Counted from the first letter of the stretch, positions 52,254-61,749 are shown. The stretch is DNA of 64,000 nt from Bradyrhizobium diazoefficiens USDA 110 (GCF_000011365.1 NC_004463.1:1364001-1428000); one strand, 5' to 3'. Notes: generated by a model from the letters alone, not told the origin. Translations and numbers: made by a program.

Positions 52254-53060
52254 ATGGATCGGCTCAAGGGCAAGGTTGCGATGGTGGTGGGCGCGGGCTC
52301 GATCGGGCCGGGCTGGGGCAACGGCAAGGCGACCGCGGTGACCTTCGCGCGCGAGGGTGCGCAGGTGTTCTGCGTCGACCGCAACGGCACTGCTGCCGAG
52401 GAGACCGCGAAGATCATCAATGACGAAGGCGGCAAGGCGACCGCGTTTACCGCCGACGTCTCGCGGTCAGCCGAGATCGAGGCGATGGTCGCGGCGTGCC
52501 TGAAGGCCTATGGCCGCATCGACGTGCTCGACAACAATGTCGGCATCGCCGAGATGGGCAGCGTGGTCGAGGTAACCGAGGAGAGCTGGGACCGCGTCTT
52601 CAGCGTCAACCTCAAGAGCGCCTATTTCGCCATGAAGCACGTCATCCCCGTGATGGTGGAGCAGGGCGGCGGCTCAATCATCAACATCTCTTCGATCGCC
52701 TCGATCCGCCACATGGGCATCTCCTACGTCACCTATGGCACCTCGAAGGCGGCGATGAACCAGATGACGCGCACCACCGCGATCGAGTTCGCGCGGCATC
52801 ATGTGCGCGTGAATGCGATCCTGCCCGGCCTGATGAAGACCCCGATGGTCGAGCATTCCGCCGGCCTTGCCGCCAGCTACGCCAAGGGCGACGTCGAGGC
52901 GATGTGGCGCGCGCGCGATGCCCAGGTGCCGATGGGTCACATGGGCGATGCCTTTGACGTCGCAAATGCCGCGCTGTTCCTGGCGTCGGACGAGTCGAAA
53001 TATGTGACGGGGATCGAGCTCGTGGTCGACGGCGGGATCACGTGCAAGGCGGGGGCGTAA
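52254..53060 (+). CDS. Short-chain dehydrogenase/reductase
   Basis: 268 residues from the ATG after AGGGAGA. The Rossmann motif is unusual: VVGAGSIGPGWGNGKATA in place of the usual TGxxxGxG. DNNVG, IINISS, the catalytic YVTYGTSKAAMN (Tyr, Lys) and NAILPGLMKTPM complete the SDR plan. It oxidises or reduces an alcohol or ketone with NAD(P). It stands after the TRAP operon and might act on its substrate; that is inference. Confidence 0.88.
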   Translation: MDRLKGKVAMVVGAGSIGPGWGNGKATAVTFAREGAQVFCVDRNGTAAEETAKIINDEGGKATAFTADVSRSAEIEAMVAACLKAYGRIDVLDNNVGIAEMGSVVEVTEESWDRVFSVNLKSAYFAMKHVIPVMVEQGGGSIINISSIASIRHMGISYVTYGTSKAAMNQMTRTTAIEFARHHVRVNAILPGLMKTPMVEHSAGLAASYAKGDVEAMWRARDAQVPMGHMGDAFDVANAALFLASDESKYVTGIELVVDGGITCKAGA

Positions 53061-53079
53061 GCGCTGCCTCACACTCCGC

Positions 53080-53212
53080 CGTCGTTCTGGACAAGCGAGC
53101 GCTGATCCAGGACCCATTACCACAGGGACAGGTTTGGCGAAGGCTGGTAGCTCCAGCCTTCTTCAACAATCGGCATTCGGGGTAATGGGTCCTGGCTTGC
53201 GCCAGGACGACA
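53080..53212. repeat. Interspersed inverted repeat, family C
   Basis: Arms GTCGTTCTGGACAAGC...AGGACCCATTACC and GGTAATGGGTCCTGG...CCAGGACGAC. It lies between the convergent SDR and membrane-protein genes. See also 6463-6584 and 44691-44857. Confidence 0.8.
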
Positions 53213-53220
53213 TCGGAGAA

Positions 53221-53991
53221 CTACTGCGCCAGCGCCAGAATCCCGCCGGCGAACGCATGCCATGCCGCGCTTTCGCTGATCGGCCAGTTCAGCACCTTCA
53301 CCGCCAGCATCGCGAGCGTGCCGGTGATGTAGACCAGATGCACGCGGCGCTCGGTGCGCCAGTCGCGCACCATGGCGACGACGAGCAATAGCGAGGCGAC
53401 CACGGCCGGCGCGATGGTCACCGGCACCGGCGGCGGGCCGGGCGGTCCGGGAGGAGCGAGGAAGGTCAGAAACCAGCGCGCGATCGCGGCGTCGAGGATC
53501 GAGACCGCGGCGAGCAGCATCAGGCGCTTGTGGATCTCGGGCCTGCGGGTGTTCGCGATGCCGAGCACAAACACCACCGCGAAGAACGCGATGCCGCTCA
53601 TCGGCACGATCGAGAAGGCGATGCCGGCTTCTTTCTGCCCGAGCGCGGCGGAGTGCTGCATCACGTGCACGGAGGCGAGGAAGCCGAAGATCGTCATCGC
53701 GGTCGCGAGCGAAACGCCGACGATGCCGATCGCGCGGTGATTGACCACGCGGCCTGAAGCCGCCAGCCAGGTCTGGATCACAAAATAGAGAGACCAGGTG
53801 AAGAACAGGAGGCCGTGAAAGTGAATCACGGGGCTTGCGGAGAACGTCCGGTGGGCGAGCGGCACCCAATAGGTCGGCGCGAAGCCGAGAAAAGCGGTCG
53901 CCGCGCAGGCCAGGGCCATGTGGAGGTAAAAATATCGTGCAGGCGACGCATCACGCGCGCGAACACGACGGTCGTCGATCAGGATCGTCAT
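53221..53991 (-). CDS. Integral membrane protein, unknown function
   Basis: 256 residues with about six or seven hydrophobic segments (YLHMALACAATAFLG near 23-37, VIHFHGLLFFTWSLYFVIQ near 55-73, then others). HFHG and HRAIGIVGV carry histidines within or next to membrane segments, which could bind haem or metal. A proline-rich loop (APPGPPGPPPVP) precedes the last helices. I cannot name the family. Confidence 0.8.
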   Translation of the reverse strand: MTILIDDRRVRARDASPARYFYLHMALACAATAFLGFAPTYWVPLAHRTFSASPVIHFHGLLFFTWSLYFVIQTWLAASGRVVNHRAIGIVGVSLATAMTIFGFLASVHVMQHSAALGQKEAGIAFSIVPMSGIAFFAVVFVLGIANTRRPEIHKRLMLLAAVSILDAAIARWFLTFLAPPGPPGPPPVPVTIAPAVVASLLLVVAMVRDWRTERRVHLVYITGTLAMLAVKVLNWPISESAAWHAFAGGILALAQ

Positions 53992-54030
53992 CTGGAGTGT
54001 GTCTGAAGAGACGGCGTTTGGTTCAATGCC

Positions 54031-54111
54031 CCGCTGTCGTCCCGAATCGGCGCTCCGCTCCAGTCAACGTTGCGCGTTGTCTGGAGCTTCGCTCGTCTGG
54101 GACGACAGCGG
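54031..54111. repeat. Interspersed inverted repeat, family G (CCGCTGTCGTCCC)
   Basis: Arms CCGCTGTCGTCCC and GGGACGACAGCGG with a weaker inner pair. It lies between the membrane-protein gene and the antiporter gene, both leftward. Confidence 0.75.
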
Positions 54112-54130
54112 AGTGTGCTGCTCTTGAGGC

Positions 54131-55675
54131 TTATCCCCCCGCGCTCAATTCTGCGCGATCGAGCTCCTCCTCGAGGCGGTGAAAGGCGTCGTCGCCGATC
54201 ACCTCGGTGGCGCGCAGGTCGAAGATCGATTTGCGCGCAGCCTCGATGGCGCGGCGGCGCAGCGGATCGGCCGGTAATTCGCCACTGGCAATGCCGCCGT
54301 TCGGATCGTCGTCCGCCTGCATCAGGATGGCGCGATATTCGAGCCGCAGGATTTCCGCCTCCTCCGACGGGTCGCTCTCGATCGCATCGAGCGCCGCGCG
54401 ATAGGCGACCGCGCGTCCGCGCGCGACCTCGATGCCGACGGGATCGTCGTCCTTGAGCCCGAAGGCCAGGATCAGCGGCCGCAGCGTCAGGCCCTGGATG
54501 ACGAGCGATCCCAGCACGACGGCAAAGGCGATGAAGACGATGAAGTCGCGATAGGGAAAGTTCTCCGGCAGGGCGAAGGCGGTCGCGAGCGTGACGAGGC
54601 CGCGCATGCCGCACCAGGAGATGATGAGGCCGCCCTTCGGCGAGGCCACCTGTTTCGGATCCTTGGGATGATAAAGTCCGTGGGCAATCAGCGCGCGCAA
54701 TGTCGTGCGGTAGAACGTCACCCAGAGCAGCCGCACCAGGACCACCGTGAGCAGGATCCAGGCTGCCGCCACGCAATATTCCCAGCGCACGTCCGCGTCC
54801 AATCGCGTCCAGATCGGCCGCATCTGCATGCCGATCAGCATGAAGGCGAGCACGTTGAGCACGAACACCATCGTCTCCCACACCGCATAGGACGGCACCC
54901 GCAGCCGCGCCGGCATGTGCGCCCCCGCCGTGCGCGCCATGGTGATGGCGTAGACGACGATGGTGAGGATGCCGGAGAGGCCGAGATGCTCGGCGGCGAT
55001 CCAGACCATGAAGGTGGTGGCGAATTGCAGGATGATCGCGCTCGGCGCTTCCTTCACGCGTTGGAGGAACAGCGGTATGATGCGCCCCGCCAGGAGACCT
55101 GCGAGGACGCTGCCGACAAGCGCCAGCGCGATCGTCGGCGCGACCTCGCTCCATTTCAGATGCTGCATGACGACCGCGCCGACGGCGATCCGATAGATCA
55201 GCAGCGAGGTCGCGTCGTTGAGCAGGCTCTCACCCTCCAGCACCTTCACCATGCGGTGGGGCAGCTTGACCTGGCTCAGGATCGCGACCGCCGCCGCGGC
55301 ATCCGGTGGCGCCACGATGGCGCCGAGCGCGATCGCGGCGGCCCAGGGCATGTCAGGCATCAGCCGGTGCGCGACGTAGGCAACGCCTACCGTGGTCAGG
55401 CCGACCGCGGCCACGACGAGGGTCGAGACTGGAACCCAGTTGTTGCGCAGGTCCCGCAGCGAGGTGTCGAAGGCCGCATCGAGCAGGACCGGTGCGACAA
55501 AAAGCGCCAGTGCCAGGTCCGGCTCCAGCGTCCAGGTCGGACTATTCGGAACGAAAGCGATCAGGGCGCCGCCGATGGCGAGAAAGGTCGGGTAGGGGAC
55601 CTTGATCCGCCGCGCCAGCGCCGATAAGGCAACGGCGCCGAGCAGCAGCGCGATGATCCATTCGAATGTCGACAC
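54131..55675 (-). CDS. CPA1-family Na+/H+ antiporter
   Basis: 514 residues from the GTG at 55675 (VSTFEWIIALLLGAVALSAL, with GGGGA upstream); a GTG 11 codons earlier is possible. About twelve helices. The antiporter core motif APPDAAAAVAILSQ and the following LEGESLLNDATSLL are the CPA1 signature (conserved Asp/Asn region for ion binding). A C-terminal cytoplasmic tail of ~110 residues (from about EVARGRAVAYRAALDAIE) is charged and helical. It exchanges Na+ or K+ for H+ across the inner membrane. Confidence 0.93.
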   Translation of the reverse strand: MSTFEWIIALLLGAVALSALARRIKVPYPTFLAIGGALIAFVPNSPTWTLEPDLALALFVAPVLLDAAFDTSLRDLRNNWVPVSTLVVAAVGLTTVGVAYVAHRLMPDMPWAAAIALGAIVAPPDAAAAVAILSQVKLPHRMVKVLEGESLLNDATSLLIYRIAVGAVVMQHLKWSEVAPTIALALVGSVLAGLLAGRIIPLFLQRVKEAPSAIILQFATTFMVWIAAEHLGLSGILTIVVYAITMARTAGAHMPARLRVPSYAVWETMVFVLNVLAFMLIGMQMRPIWTRLDADVRWEYCVAAAWILLTVVLVRLLWVTFYRTTLRALIAHGLYHPKDPKQVASPKGGLIISWCGMRGLVTLATAFALPENFPYRDFIVFIAFAVVLGSLVIQGLTLRPLILAFGLKDDDPVGIEVARGRAVAYRAALDAIESDPSEEAEILRLEYRAILMQADDDPNGGIASGELPADPLRRRAIEAARKSIFDLRATEVIGDDAFHRLEEELDRAELSAGG

Positions 55676-55778
55676 GATAATCCCCGAAACCGATTTGAGC
55701 GGCGCCACAAGCTAGCACTAATCCGGCCGTATGATGGATAGTACGGCCTCAAGGCAAGACCTCCTGACTGCAGCAAGC

Positions 55779-56543
55779 ATGCGTTTTCAAAATCTCATTC
55801 AATGGTCCGGTGCCGTACTGCTCTGCGCGCTCCCGCTCGGCGTGACCCTGGCCGCGACCGGTGGCGAGCCGGCCGCCGTCACGCAGGTCGACATCGCGCC
55901 GTGCCTTGCGGCTGCCGCTGGCGACGACATGGACAAGGCCAAATCCGCCTGCGCTGACGTGATCGACAATGAGAAGACGGCGAAGGGGGACCTGATCAAG
56001 GCGCTCGTCGCGCGCGGCGCGCTTTACGCGCGGCACGATCAGGTCGACCGCGCGATCGCCGACGACAGCCGTGCTCTCTCGCTCGATCCCACCCTCGCGG
56101 ATGTCTTCAATGCGCGGGGCGAGCTCTGGTTGAAGAAAGGCGACAAGCCCAAGGCGGTGCAGGATTTCGGCGCCGCGTTGAAGCTCGATCCGAACCACGA
56201 GAAGGCCAAGGCCAATCACAAGGCGATGGCGCGCGAGCTCGAGCGGATCGGCGCGCAGATGGCGGTCGCGGGCAAGCCCAGCTTCAATTGTGCCCGCGCG
56301 GCCCGCGCCGTGGAGAAGGCGATCTGCGGAAATCGCGAGCTCGCCGATCTCGACCGCGAGATCTACGGATCGCATTTGCGCGTCATCCGCGAAGCCCAGA
56401 GCCCGGCGGAGGCGCGCAAGATCCAGCGCGAACAGGACGATTTCATCGCGCGCAGGAATAGCGGGTTTGGCCGACCGGGGTATGATCTGAAGAAGGCGAT
56501 GCAGGACAGGCTGCAACAGATCAACGGGGTGGACGGGTATTGA
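55779..56543 (+). CDS. Exported TPR protein with C-terminal LprI/DUF1311-like domain
   Basis: 254 residues from the ATG at 55779 giving MRFQNLIQWSGAVLLCALPL, a signal peptide. About two to three TPR units follow (YARHDQVDRAIADDSRALSL, KPKAVQDFGAALKLDPNH). The last ~90 residues form a DUF1311/LprI-like domain with the disulfide pair FNCARAARAVEKAICGN. LprI-type domains inhibit lysozyme in some bacteria. It is a shorter paralogue of the next gene, sharing the RPGYDLKKAMQDRLQQIN ending. Confidence 0.85.
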   Translation: MRFQNLIQWSGAVLLCALPLGVTLAATGGEPAAVTQVDIAPCLAAAAGDDMDKAKSACADVIDNEKTAKGDLIKALVARGALYARHDQVDRAIADDSRALSLDPTLADVFNARGELWLKKGDKPKAVQDFGAALKLDPNHEKAKANHKAMARELERIGAQMAVAGKPSFNCARAARAVEKAICGNRELADLDREIYGSHLRVIREAQSPAEARKIQREQDDFIARRNSGFGRPGYDLKKAMQDRLQQINGVDGY

Positions 56544-56550
56544 GTTCTTC

Positions 56551-56678
56551 GCCTCTCCCCGCGTGCGGGGAGAGGCCGGAATTTGCGGAGCAAATTCCGG
56601 GTGAGGGGGACTTTCCGCGAGTCTCACTGCTGCCGTCCCCGCTGAGGCTCCCCCTCTCCCCGCAAGCGGGGCGAGGGA
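56551..56678. repeat. Interspersed repeat, family B
   Basis: Outer hairpin CCTCTCCCCGCGTGCGGGGA and mirrored end CCTCTCCCCGCAAGCGGGGC, with GGGTGAGGGGGACTTTCCGC between. It sits between the two TPR-LprI paralogues. A near-copy follows the second paralogue at 58162-58306. Confidence 0.8.
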
Positions 56679-56773
56679 GTGCAGGTGCCGGTGCGTCGCT
56701 TGCTGGGCGCGCTTGAACCCATCGCCAATCCACCGCGACAATGGTGAAAACCTGACGTCACGGAGCCTTCCTC

Positions 56774-58150
56774 ATGTGCGGCACGCGCTCTTCCGCGCAA
56801 ACATCCAAAACCTCGCTGTGCGCCCTCCTGCTCAGCGCCGCCATGAGCCTTGTCCTCGCCGCGCCTGCCTCGGCCGCCGCCGATTGTATCGCCGGCAGCA
56901 AGGCTGCTCCCGCCGAGCTGATCACGTCGTGCAGCGCCATCATCGACCAGGCGGCCAATTCGAGCTCCGATCGCGCCGCGGCGCTGCTGGTCCGTGCTGA
57001 CGCCAATGCGCGCACCTCGGGTGGTCTCACCCAGGCCCTGCGGGACATCGATCGCGCGATCGCACTCGACGGCAAGAACGCAAAAGCCTGGCGCCTGCGC
57101 GGCGATCTCCTGCGCGAGGCCGGCGGCGATCTCAACCGCGCCGCGGCGGACCTCAGCAAGGCGATCGAGCTCGATCCGCAGGATGCGGAGTCCTACGAGC
57201 TGCGCGGCGTCGTCTACACCAGTCAGCGCCGGCTCGACCGCGCGCTGGCCGATTACGACCAGGCGATCAAGCTGAAGCCGGGTGACGCGCAGGCCTGGTC
57301 CGACCGCGGCGTGACCTATTATCTCGGCGGCGACAACGAAAAGGCGATCCGCGATCTCAGCGAGGCGCTGCGGCTCGATCCGAACCGGCCGCGCACCTAC
57401 ACCAATCGCGGCGCGGCCTACAAGAAGCTCGGCCAGCTCGACAAGTCCGTCGCCGACGCCGCCGAGGCCATCAGGCTCGATCCGAAGGTGCCGGAATATT
57501 ACGACAATCGCGGCCTGTCGCTGGCCGCGATGGGCGATTACGACAAGGCGATCGCCGACTACGACCAGGCACTGCGGCTGGCACCGAAGCCGAACTTCTT
57601 CACCAACCGCGGCGATTCCTACCAGTTCAAGGGCGAGTTCGGGGCGGCGCTGAGCGACTACGAGTCCGCGCTGAAGCTCGATCCGAATTTCGCGCAGACC
57701 TACAACAATCGCGCCGTGCTCTACAAGAAGATGGGCGAGCGCAGGAAGGCGCTGGCTGATTACGAGACCGCGCTGAAGCTCGACCCCGGCAACGACAACG
57801 CGGCCAACGGCCGCCGCACCATGATCGCGGAGATCGCGAAATTCGGCGATGAGCCGCGGCGTCCGCTCGCGGCGAATTCCGGCAACGGCCCCTCGTTCGA
57901 TTGCGCGACCGCGAAGCGCGAGGTCGAGAAGGTGATCTGCGCCGATCCGGAGCTGGGCGTGCTCGACCGCCAGATCGCCGAGACCTACGAGCGCGTGCTG
58001 AAATCCGCGAACAGGCGCTCGGCCGGCGACCTACGCCGTACCCAGCGCGATTTCCTCGCCACCCGCAACTCAAGCTTTGGCCGGCCCGGCTATGATCTGA
58101 GGAAGGTCATGCAGGAGCGGTTGCAGCGGCTGAACGCGATGGAGGGGTAG
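56774..58150 (+). CDS. Exported TPR-rich protein with C-terminal LprI/DUF1311-like domain
   Basis: 458 residues. Signal peptide LCALLLSAAMSLVLAAPASA. About eight TPR units follow (e.g. ALRDIDRAIALDGKNAKAW, ALADYDQAIKLKPGDAQAWS, AIADYDQALRLAPKP). The last ~90 residues match the preceding protein's LprI-like domain, with FDCATAKREVEKVICADPEL carrying the cysteine pair and the ending RPGYDLRKVMQERLQRLN. Tandem duplication with expansion of the TPR part is apparent. Periplasmic or outer-membrane-associated; partner unknown. Confidence 0.88.
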   Translation: MCGTRSSAQTSKTSLCALLLSAAMSLVLAAPASAAADCIAGSKAAPAELITSCSAIIDQAANSSSDRAAALLVRADANARTSGGLTQALRDIDRAIALDGKNAKAWRLRGDLLREAGGDLNRAAADLSKAIELDPQDAESYELRGVVYTSQRRLDRALADYDQAIKLKPGDAQAWSDRGVTYYLGGDNEKAIRDLSEALRLDPNRPRTYTNRGAAYKKLGQLDKSVADAAEAIRLDPKVPEYYDNRGLSLAAMGDYDKAIADYDQALRLAPKPNFFTNRGDSYQFKGEFGAALSDYESALKLDPNFAQTYNNRAVLYKKMGERRKALADYETALKLDPGNDNAANGRRTMIAEIAKFGDEPRRPLAANSGNGPSFDCATAKREVEKVICADPELGVLDRQIAETYERVLKSANRRSAGDLRRTQRDFLATRNSSFGRPGYDLRKVMQERLQRLNAMEG

Positions 58151-58453
58151 GCGGGATTCTTCGCCTCTCCCCGCGTGCGGGGAGAGGCCGGAATTTGCGA
58201 CAGCAAATTCCGGGTGAGGGGGACTCTCCGCGAGTCCAGCTCTCACCGTCCCCGGGGAGACTCCCCCTCACCCCGACCCTCTCCCCGCAAGCGGGGAGAG
58301 GGGGAAGGACATCATCCTTTTCAGCTTGAACCGCGGCCCGATCCCGGGAAAATACCTCTCAAACAAGGCCGGCGATTGATCCTGGTCATGGCGGGACGGC
58401 TGTCCTGTCGTCAGGTCAAGGCTAGGCAAATAAGGGAAACGGGAGCGCGGGAC
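58151..58453. repeat. 303-base gap: family-B repeat plus prpE leader
   Basis: Bases 58162-58306 are a family-B element (CCTCTCCCCGCGTGCGGGGA to CTCTCCCCGCAAGCGGGGAG). The remaining ~147 bases before prpE have no gene; GGGAAACGGGAGCGCGGGAC just before the ATG provides a purine-rich ribosome site. Confidence 0.8.
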
Positions 58454-60364
58454 ATGAACATCCAGGGCAAGAGCAGCTATCACGAGGTCCATGCACGCTC
58501 GCTGGCTGATCCCCAGGGCTTCTGGGCCGAGGCGGCCAGGGAAATCGACTGGATCGAGCCGCCCAAGACGATCTTCGACGCGTCGCAAGGAACCTACGGC
58601 CGCTGGTTCACCGGCGGCGTGGTCAACACCTGCTATAACGCGCTCGACCGCCATGTCGAACGCGGCCGCGCCGACCAGGTCGCGCTGATCCATGATTCGC
58701 CGCTGACGAACTCGATCACCAAGCTCACCTATGCCGAGCTGCTGAACGAGGTGCAGGCGCTCGGCGCCGTCATGCAGGATTTCGGCGTCGCCAAGGGCGA
58801 TCGCGTCATCCTTTACATGCCGATGGTGCCGGAGGCGGTGGTCGCGATGCTCGCCTGCGCGCGCATCGGCGCGGTGCATTCGGTCGTGTTCGGCGGCTTT
58901 GCCGCGAAGGAGCTTGCCACCCGCATCGACGATGCACAGCCGAAGCTGATCCTGTCGGCGAGCTGCGGCATCGAGCCCGGCCGCATCGTGCAGTACAAGC
59001 CGCTGCTCGACGAGGCGATCAGGCTTGCCGGCAGCAAGCCGAAGGCCTGCATCGTGCTGCAACGTCCGCAGCTCACCTGTGACCTGGCGCCGGGCCGCGA
59101 TTACGATTGGGCGAGCCTGCGCCGCAAGGCGATGAACGACGGCAAGAAGGCGCCTTGCGTGCCGGTCGCCGCCACCGATCCGCTCTACATCCTCTACACC
59201 TCGGGCACCACGGGCATTCCCAAGGGCGTGGTGCGCGACAATGGCGGCCATCTGGTCGCGGTGAAATGGTCGATGTTCAACCTCTATGGCGTCAAGCCGG
59301 GCGAGGTCTGGTGGTGCGGCTCCGACATCGGCTGGGTGGTTGGCCACAGCTACATCGTCTACGGCCCGCTGCTGCACGGCGCGACCTCGATCATGTATGA
59401 GGGCAAGCCGGTCGGCACGCCCGATGCCGGCGCATTCTGGCGCGTCATCTCCGAGCACAAGGCGGTGGCGCTGTTCACCGCGCCGACCGCGTTCCGCGCG
59501 ATTCGGAAAGAGGATCCGGAAGGAAAGTTCATCCGGCAATACGACCTGTCGACATTCCGCACGCTGTTCCTCGCCGGCGAGCGCGCCGATCCGCCCACGG
59601 TGGAATGGGCGGAGCAGCAGCTGAAGGTGCCTGTGATCGACCATTGGTGGCAGACCGAGACCGGTTGGTGCATCGCCGGTAATCCGGTCGGCCTCGGCAT
59701 GCTGCCGGTGAAGCACGGCTCGCCGACGGTGCCGATGCCGGGCTACCAGGTCGACGTGGTCGATGAAGCGGCCAAGCCTGTCGGTCCCAACACCATGGGC
59801 TCGATCGTCATCAAGCTGCCGATGCCGCCGGGCTGCCTGCCGACGCTGTGGAAGCAGGACGAGCGCTTCAAGGAGGCTTACCTCAGCGAATTCCCCGGCT
59901 ATTACAAGACCTCGGACGCCGGCTACAAGGATGAGGACGGCTATGTCTGGGTGATGGGCCGTACCGACGACATCATCAACGTCGCCGGACATCGCCTGTC
60001 CACCGGCGGCATGGAGGAGATCCTGGCCTCGCATCCCGATGTCGCCGAATGCGCCGTGCTCGGCGTCAAGGACGCGATCAAGGGCGAGGTGCCCTGCGGC
60101 TTCCTGGTGCTCAAGGCCGGCGTGCAGCGCGCACCCGCCGAGATCGAGAAGGAAATCATTGCGCTGGTGCGCGACAAGCTCGGGCCCGTCGCCGCCTTCA
60201 AGCTCGCCATCACCGTCGGCCGCCTGCCCAAGACGCGCTCCGGCAAGATTTTGCGCGGCACCATCAAGAAGATTGCCGACGGCGAATCCTGGACCATGCC
60301 CGCGACGATCGAGGACCCCAAGGTGCTGGACGAGATCGGGGCGGCACTGAAGGGGCGGGTGTGA
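58454..60364 (+). CDS. prpE: Propionyl-CoA synthetase / acetyl-CoA-synthetase-type enzyme
   Basis: 636 residues from the ATG at 58454 (MNIQGKSSYHEVHARSL). It activates propionate with ATP and CoA. The AMP-binding signature ILYTSGTTGIPKGVVRDN, the motif DHWWQTETGW, TSDAGYKDEDGYVWVMGRTD and the C-terminal catalytic lysine region TRSGKILRGTIKKI are present. The length and the N-terminus PQGFWAEAAREIDWIEPP favour PrpE over acetyl-CoA synthetase. No prpBCD genes are adjacent. Confidence 0.92.
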   Translation: MNIQGKSSYHEVHARSLADPQGFWAEAAREIDWIEPPKTIFDASQGTYGRWFTGGVVNTCYNALDRHVERGRADQVALIHDSPLTNSITKLTYAELLNEVQALGAVMQDFGVAKGDRVILYMPMVPEAVVAMLACARIGAVHSVVFGGFAAKELATRIDDAQPKLILSASCGIEPGRIVQYKPLLDEAIRLAGSKPKACIVLQRPQLTCDLAPGRDYDWASLRRKAMNDGKKAPCVPVAATDPLYILYTSGTTGIPKGVVRDNGGHLVAVKWSMFNLYGVKPGEVWWCGSDIGWVVGHSYIVYGPLLHGATSIMYEGKPVGTPDAGAFWRVISEHKAVALFTAPTAFRAIRKEDPEGKFIRQYDLSTFRTLFLAGERADPPTVEWAEQQLKVPVIDHWWQTETGWCIAGNPVGLGMLPVKHGSPTVPMPGYQVDVVDEAAKPVGPNTMGSIVIKLPMPPGCLPTLWKQDERFKEAYLSEFPGYYKTSDAGYKDEDGYVWVMGRTDDIINVAGHRLSTGGMEEILASHPDVAECAVLGVKDAIKGEVPCGFLVLKAGVQRAPAEIEKEIIALVRDKLGPVAAFKLAITVGRLPKTRSGKILRGTIKKIADGESWTMPATIEDPKVLDEIGAALKGRV

Positions 60365-60376
60365 GGTTTCGAACCA

Positions 60377-60478
60377 TCGTTCCGGGGCGATGCGAAGCAT
60401 CGAACTATGGTGCGCGATTGCGCACCTGGGAATCTCGAGATTCCGGGTTCGGTCCTGCGGACCGCCCCGGAATGACGG
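60377..60478. repeat. Interspersed palindromic repeat, family A
   Basis: Outer arms TCGTTCCGGGGCGATGCGA and CGCCCCGGAATGACGG with inner GGGAATCTCGAGATTCCGGG and a side hairpin GGTGCGCGATTGCGCACC. It follows prpE and precedes the lipoprotein gene. Confidence 0.8.
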
Positions 60479-60540
60479 TGTTGCCGACTTACAATCTCCT
60501 CATTCCGGGCTAAACAGGGCCCGCCAACAGGGGACCTCGT

Positions 60541-60810
60541 ATGCCACTCGCCACCGCGCCGCGCCTGCTTGCAGCCTTAGCTCTCGCCGTTGCGCTCTCC
60601 GCCTGCTCGGCGCGCTACCAGACGCCCGTGGCTGTAGGCGGCGACGATGACGACGCGGTGTGCCAGAGCCGCGGTTATGCGGCGGGCTCGCCGGAATATG
60701 TGGCCTGCCGCAAGGACCGTGACGTCCAGCGCAGCGCCGCCACCGCCCGCGCCGACCGCCGCCAGCGCGATCTCGGCGAGTACATGCTGAACCATCCCGA
60801 GCGGCCGTGA
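60541..60810 (+). CDS. Small lipoprotein, unknown function
   Basis: 89 residues. The signal sequence LLAALALAVALSACSA ends in a lipobox (LSAC, Cys about 22). The mature part is hydrophilic with an acidic run (GGDDDD), two further cysteines (AVCQSRGY, VACRKD) and a basic, helical C-terminus. The conserved-looking CQSRGYAAGSPEYVACRKD is seen in small outer-membrane lipoproteins of Rhizobiales. Membrane anchoring is expected; role unknown. Confidence 0.82.
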   Translation: MPLATAPRLLAALALAVALSACSARYQTPVAVGGDDDDAVCQSRGYAAGSPEYVACRKDRDVQRSAATARADRRQRDLGEYMLNHPERP

Positions 60811-61002
60811 TATCGGGCGCGGTATAATCCTGCCTGGCCACTTGCTCGCATTCGCGTTCCTCGTGACACATCTGCAACGCCGCGGCACAAATCGTGCCGC
60901 GTTTCGCCGGATTTGATCGGCGTCAAATCCTTCACCATCCCCTTTCTGCTCTGACGCTGGTGTCGCGCAACGATGCGCGAGAGACGGCTGAAGGGGATTG
61001 AA

Positions 61003-61749
61003 ATGCAGAGAACGACAAGACACTTGGCGCGGATCGCGATGGTCGGTGCGATGCTCGCGGGGACTTTTGCCTCGGCGCAGGCCGCGGACCTGCCGGTCTA
61101 CAAGAAGGCGCCGCCGCCCGTGGAGGCGTTCAATCCCTGGATGGTGCGCCTGCGCGTGCTCGGTGTGTTGCCCGATGCCGGCGGCTCGACCGTCAACGTC
61201 GCGGGCGTGCCGTCGCTGTCGTCGCCGAATTCCGGCCTCTCGATCAGCGACCAGGTCGTGCCCGAGCTCGACATCAGCTATTTCTTCACCAGGAACATCG
61301 CGGCTGAGCTGATCCTCGGTGTGACCAGGCATTCGATCAGCGGCACCGGCTCGCTCGCGAATTTGCCGATCGGCAAGACCACGCTGCTGCCGCCGACGCT
61401 GACGCTGCAATATCACTTCGACAATTTCGGCGCGTTCAAGCCGTATATCGGTGCGGGCGTGAACTACACCGTGTTCTTCAACAATTCCGCCGCCAATGCG
61501 CCGGCCGCCATCGTCGGCCCGCCCGCGATCGTCGCCACCACCACGAGCCTGCACGTCAGCAATGCGTGGGGCGGCGCCGTGCAGTTCGGCTTCGACTACA
61601 TGCTCGACCGGCATTGGGGTCTCAACGTCGACGTCAAGAAGCTCTGGCTGCGGCCGGACTACAGCGCGACCGTCAGCGGCCTGCCTGTCACCGGCAACGC
61701 GCATATCGACCCGTGGCTGGTCGGCGGCGGCGTCACCTACAAGTTCTGA
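61003..61749 (+). CDS. OmpW-family outer-membrane protein
   Basis: 248 residues from the ATG after AAGGGGATTGAA. Signal peptide ending QAADL. The mature chain is a beta-barrel of OmpW type: MVRLRVLGVLPDAGG at the first strand, PELDISYFFTRNIAAELILG, LTLQYHFDNFGAFKPYIGAG and the C-terminal aromatic residue (VTYKF). OmpW proteins form eight-stranded channels for small hydrophobic molecules. Confidence 0.9.
   Translation: MQRTTRHLARIAMVGAMLAGTFASAQAADLPVYKKAPPPVEAFNPWMVRLRVLGVLPDAGGSTVNVAGVPSLSSPNSGLSISDQVVPELDISYFFTRNIAAELILGVTRHSISGTGSLANLPIGKTTLLPPTLTLQYHFDNFGAFKPYIGAGVNYTVFFNNSAANAPAAIVGPPAIVATTTSLHVSNAWGGAVQFGFDYMLDRHWGLNVDVKKLWLRPDYSATVSGLPVTGNAHIDPWLVGGGVTYKF

Noticed and set aside
58268..60400. 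A 710-codon open frame on the minus strand
   Set aside because: Exact shadow of prpE; no start site or protein-like features.
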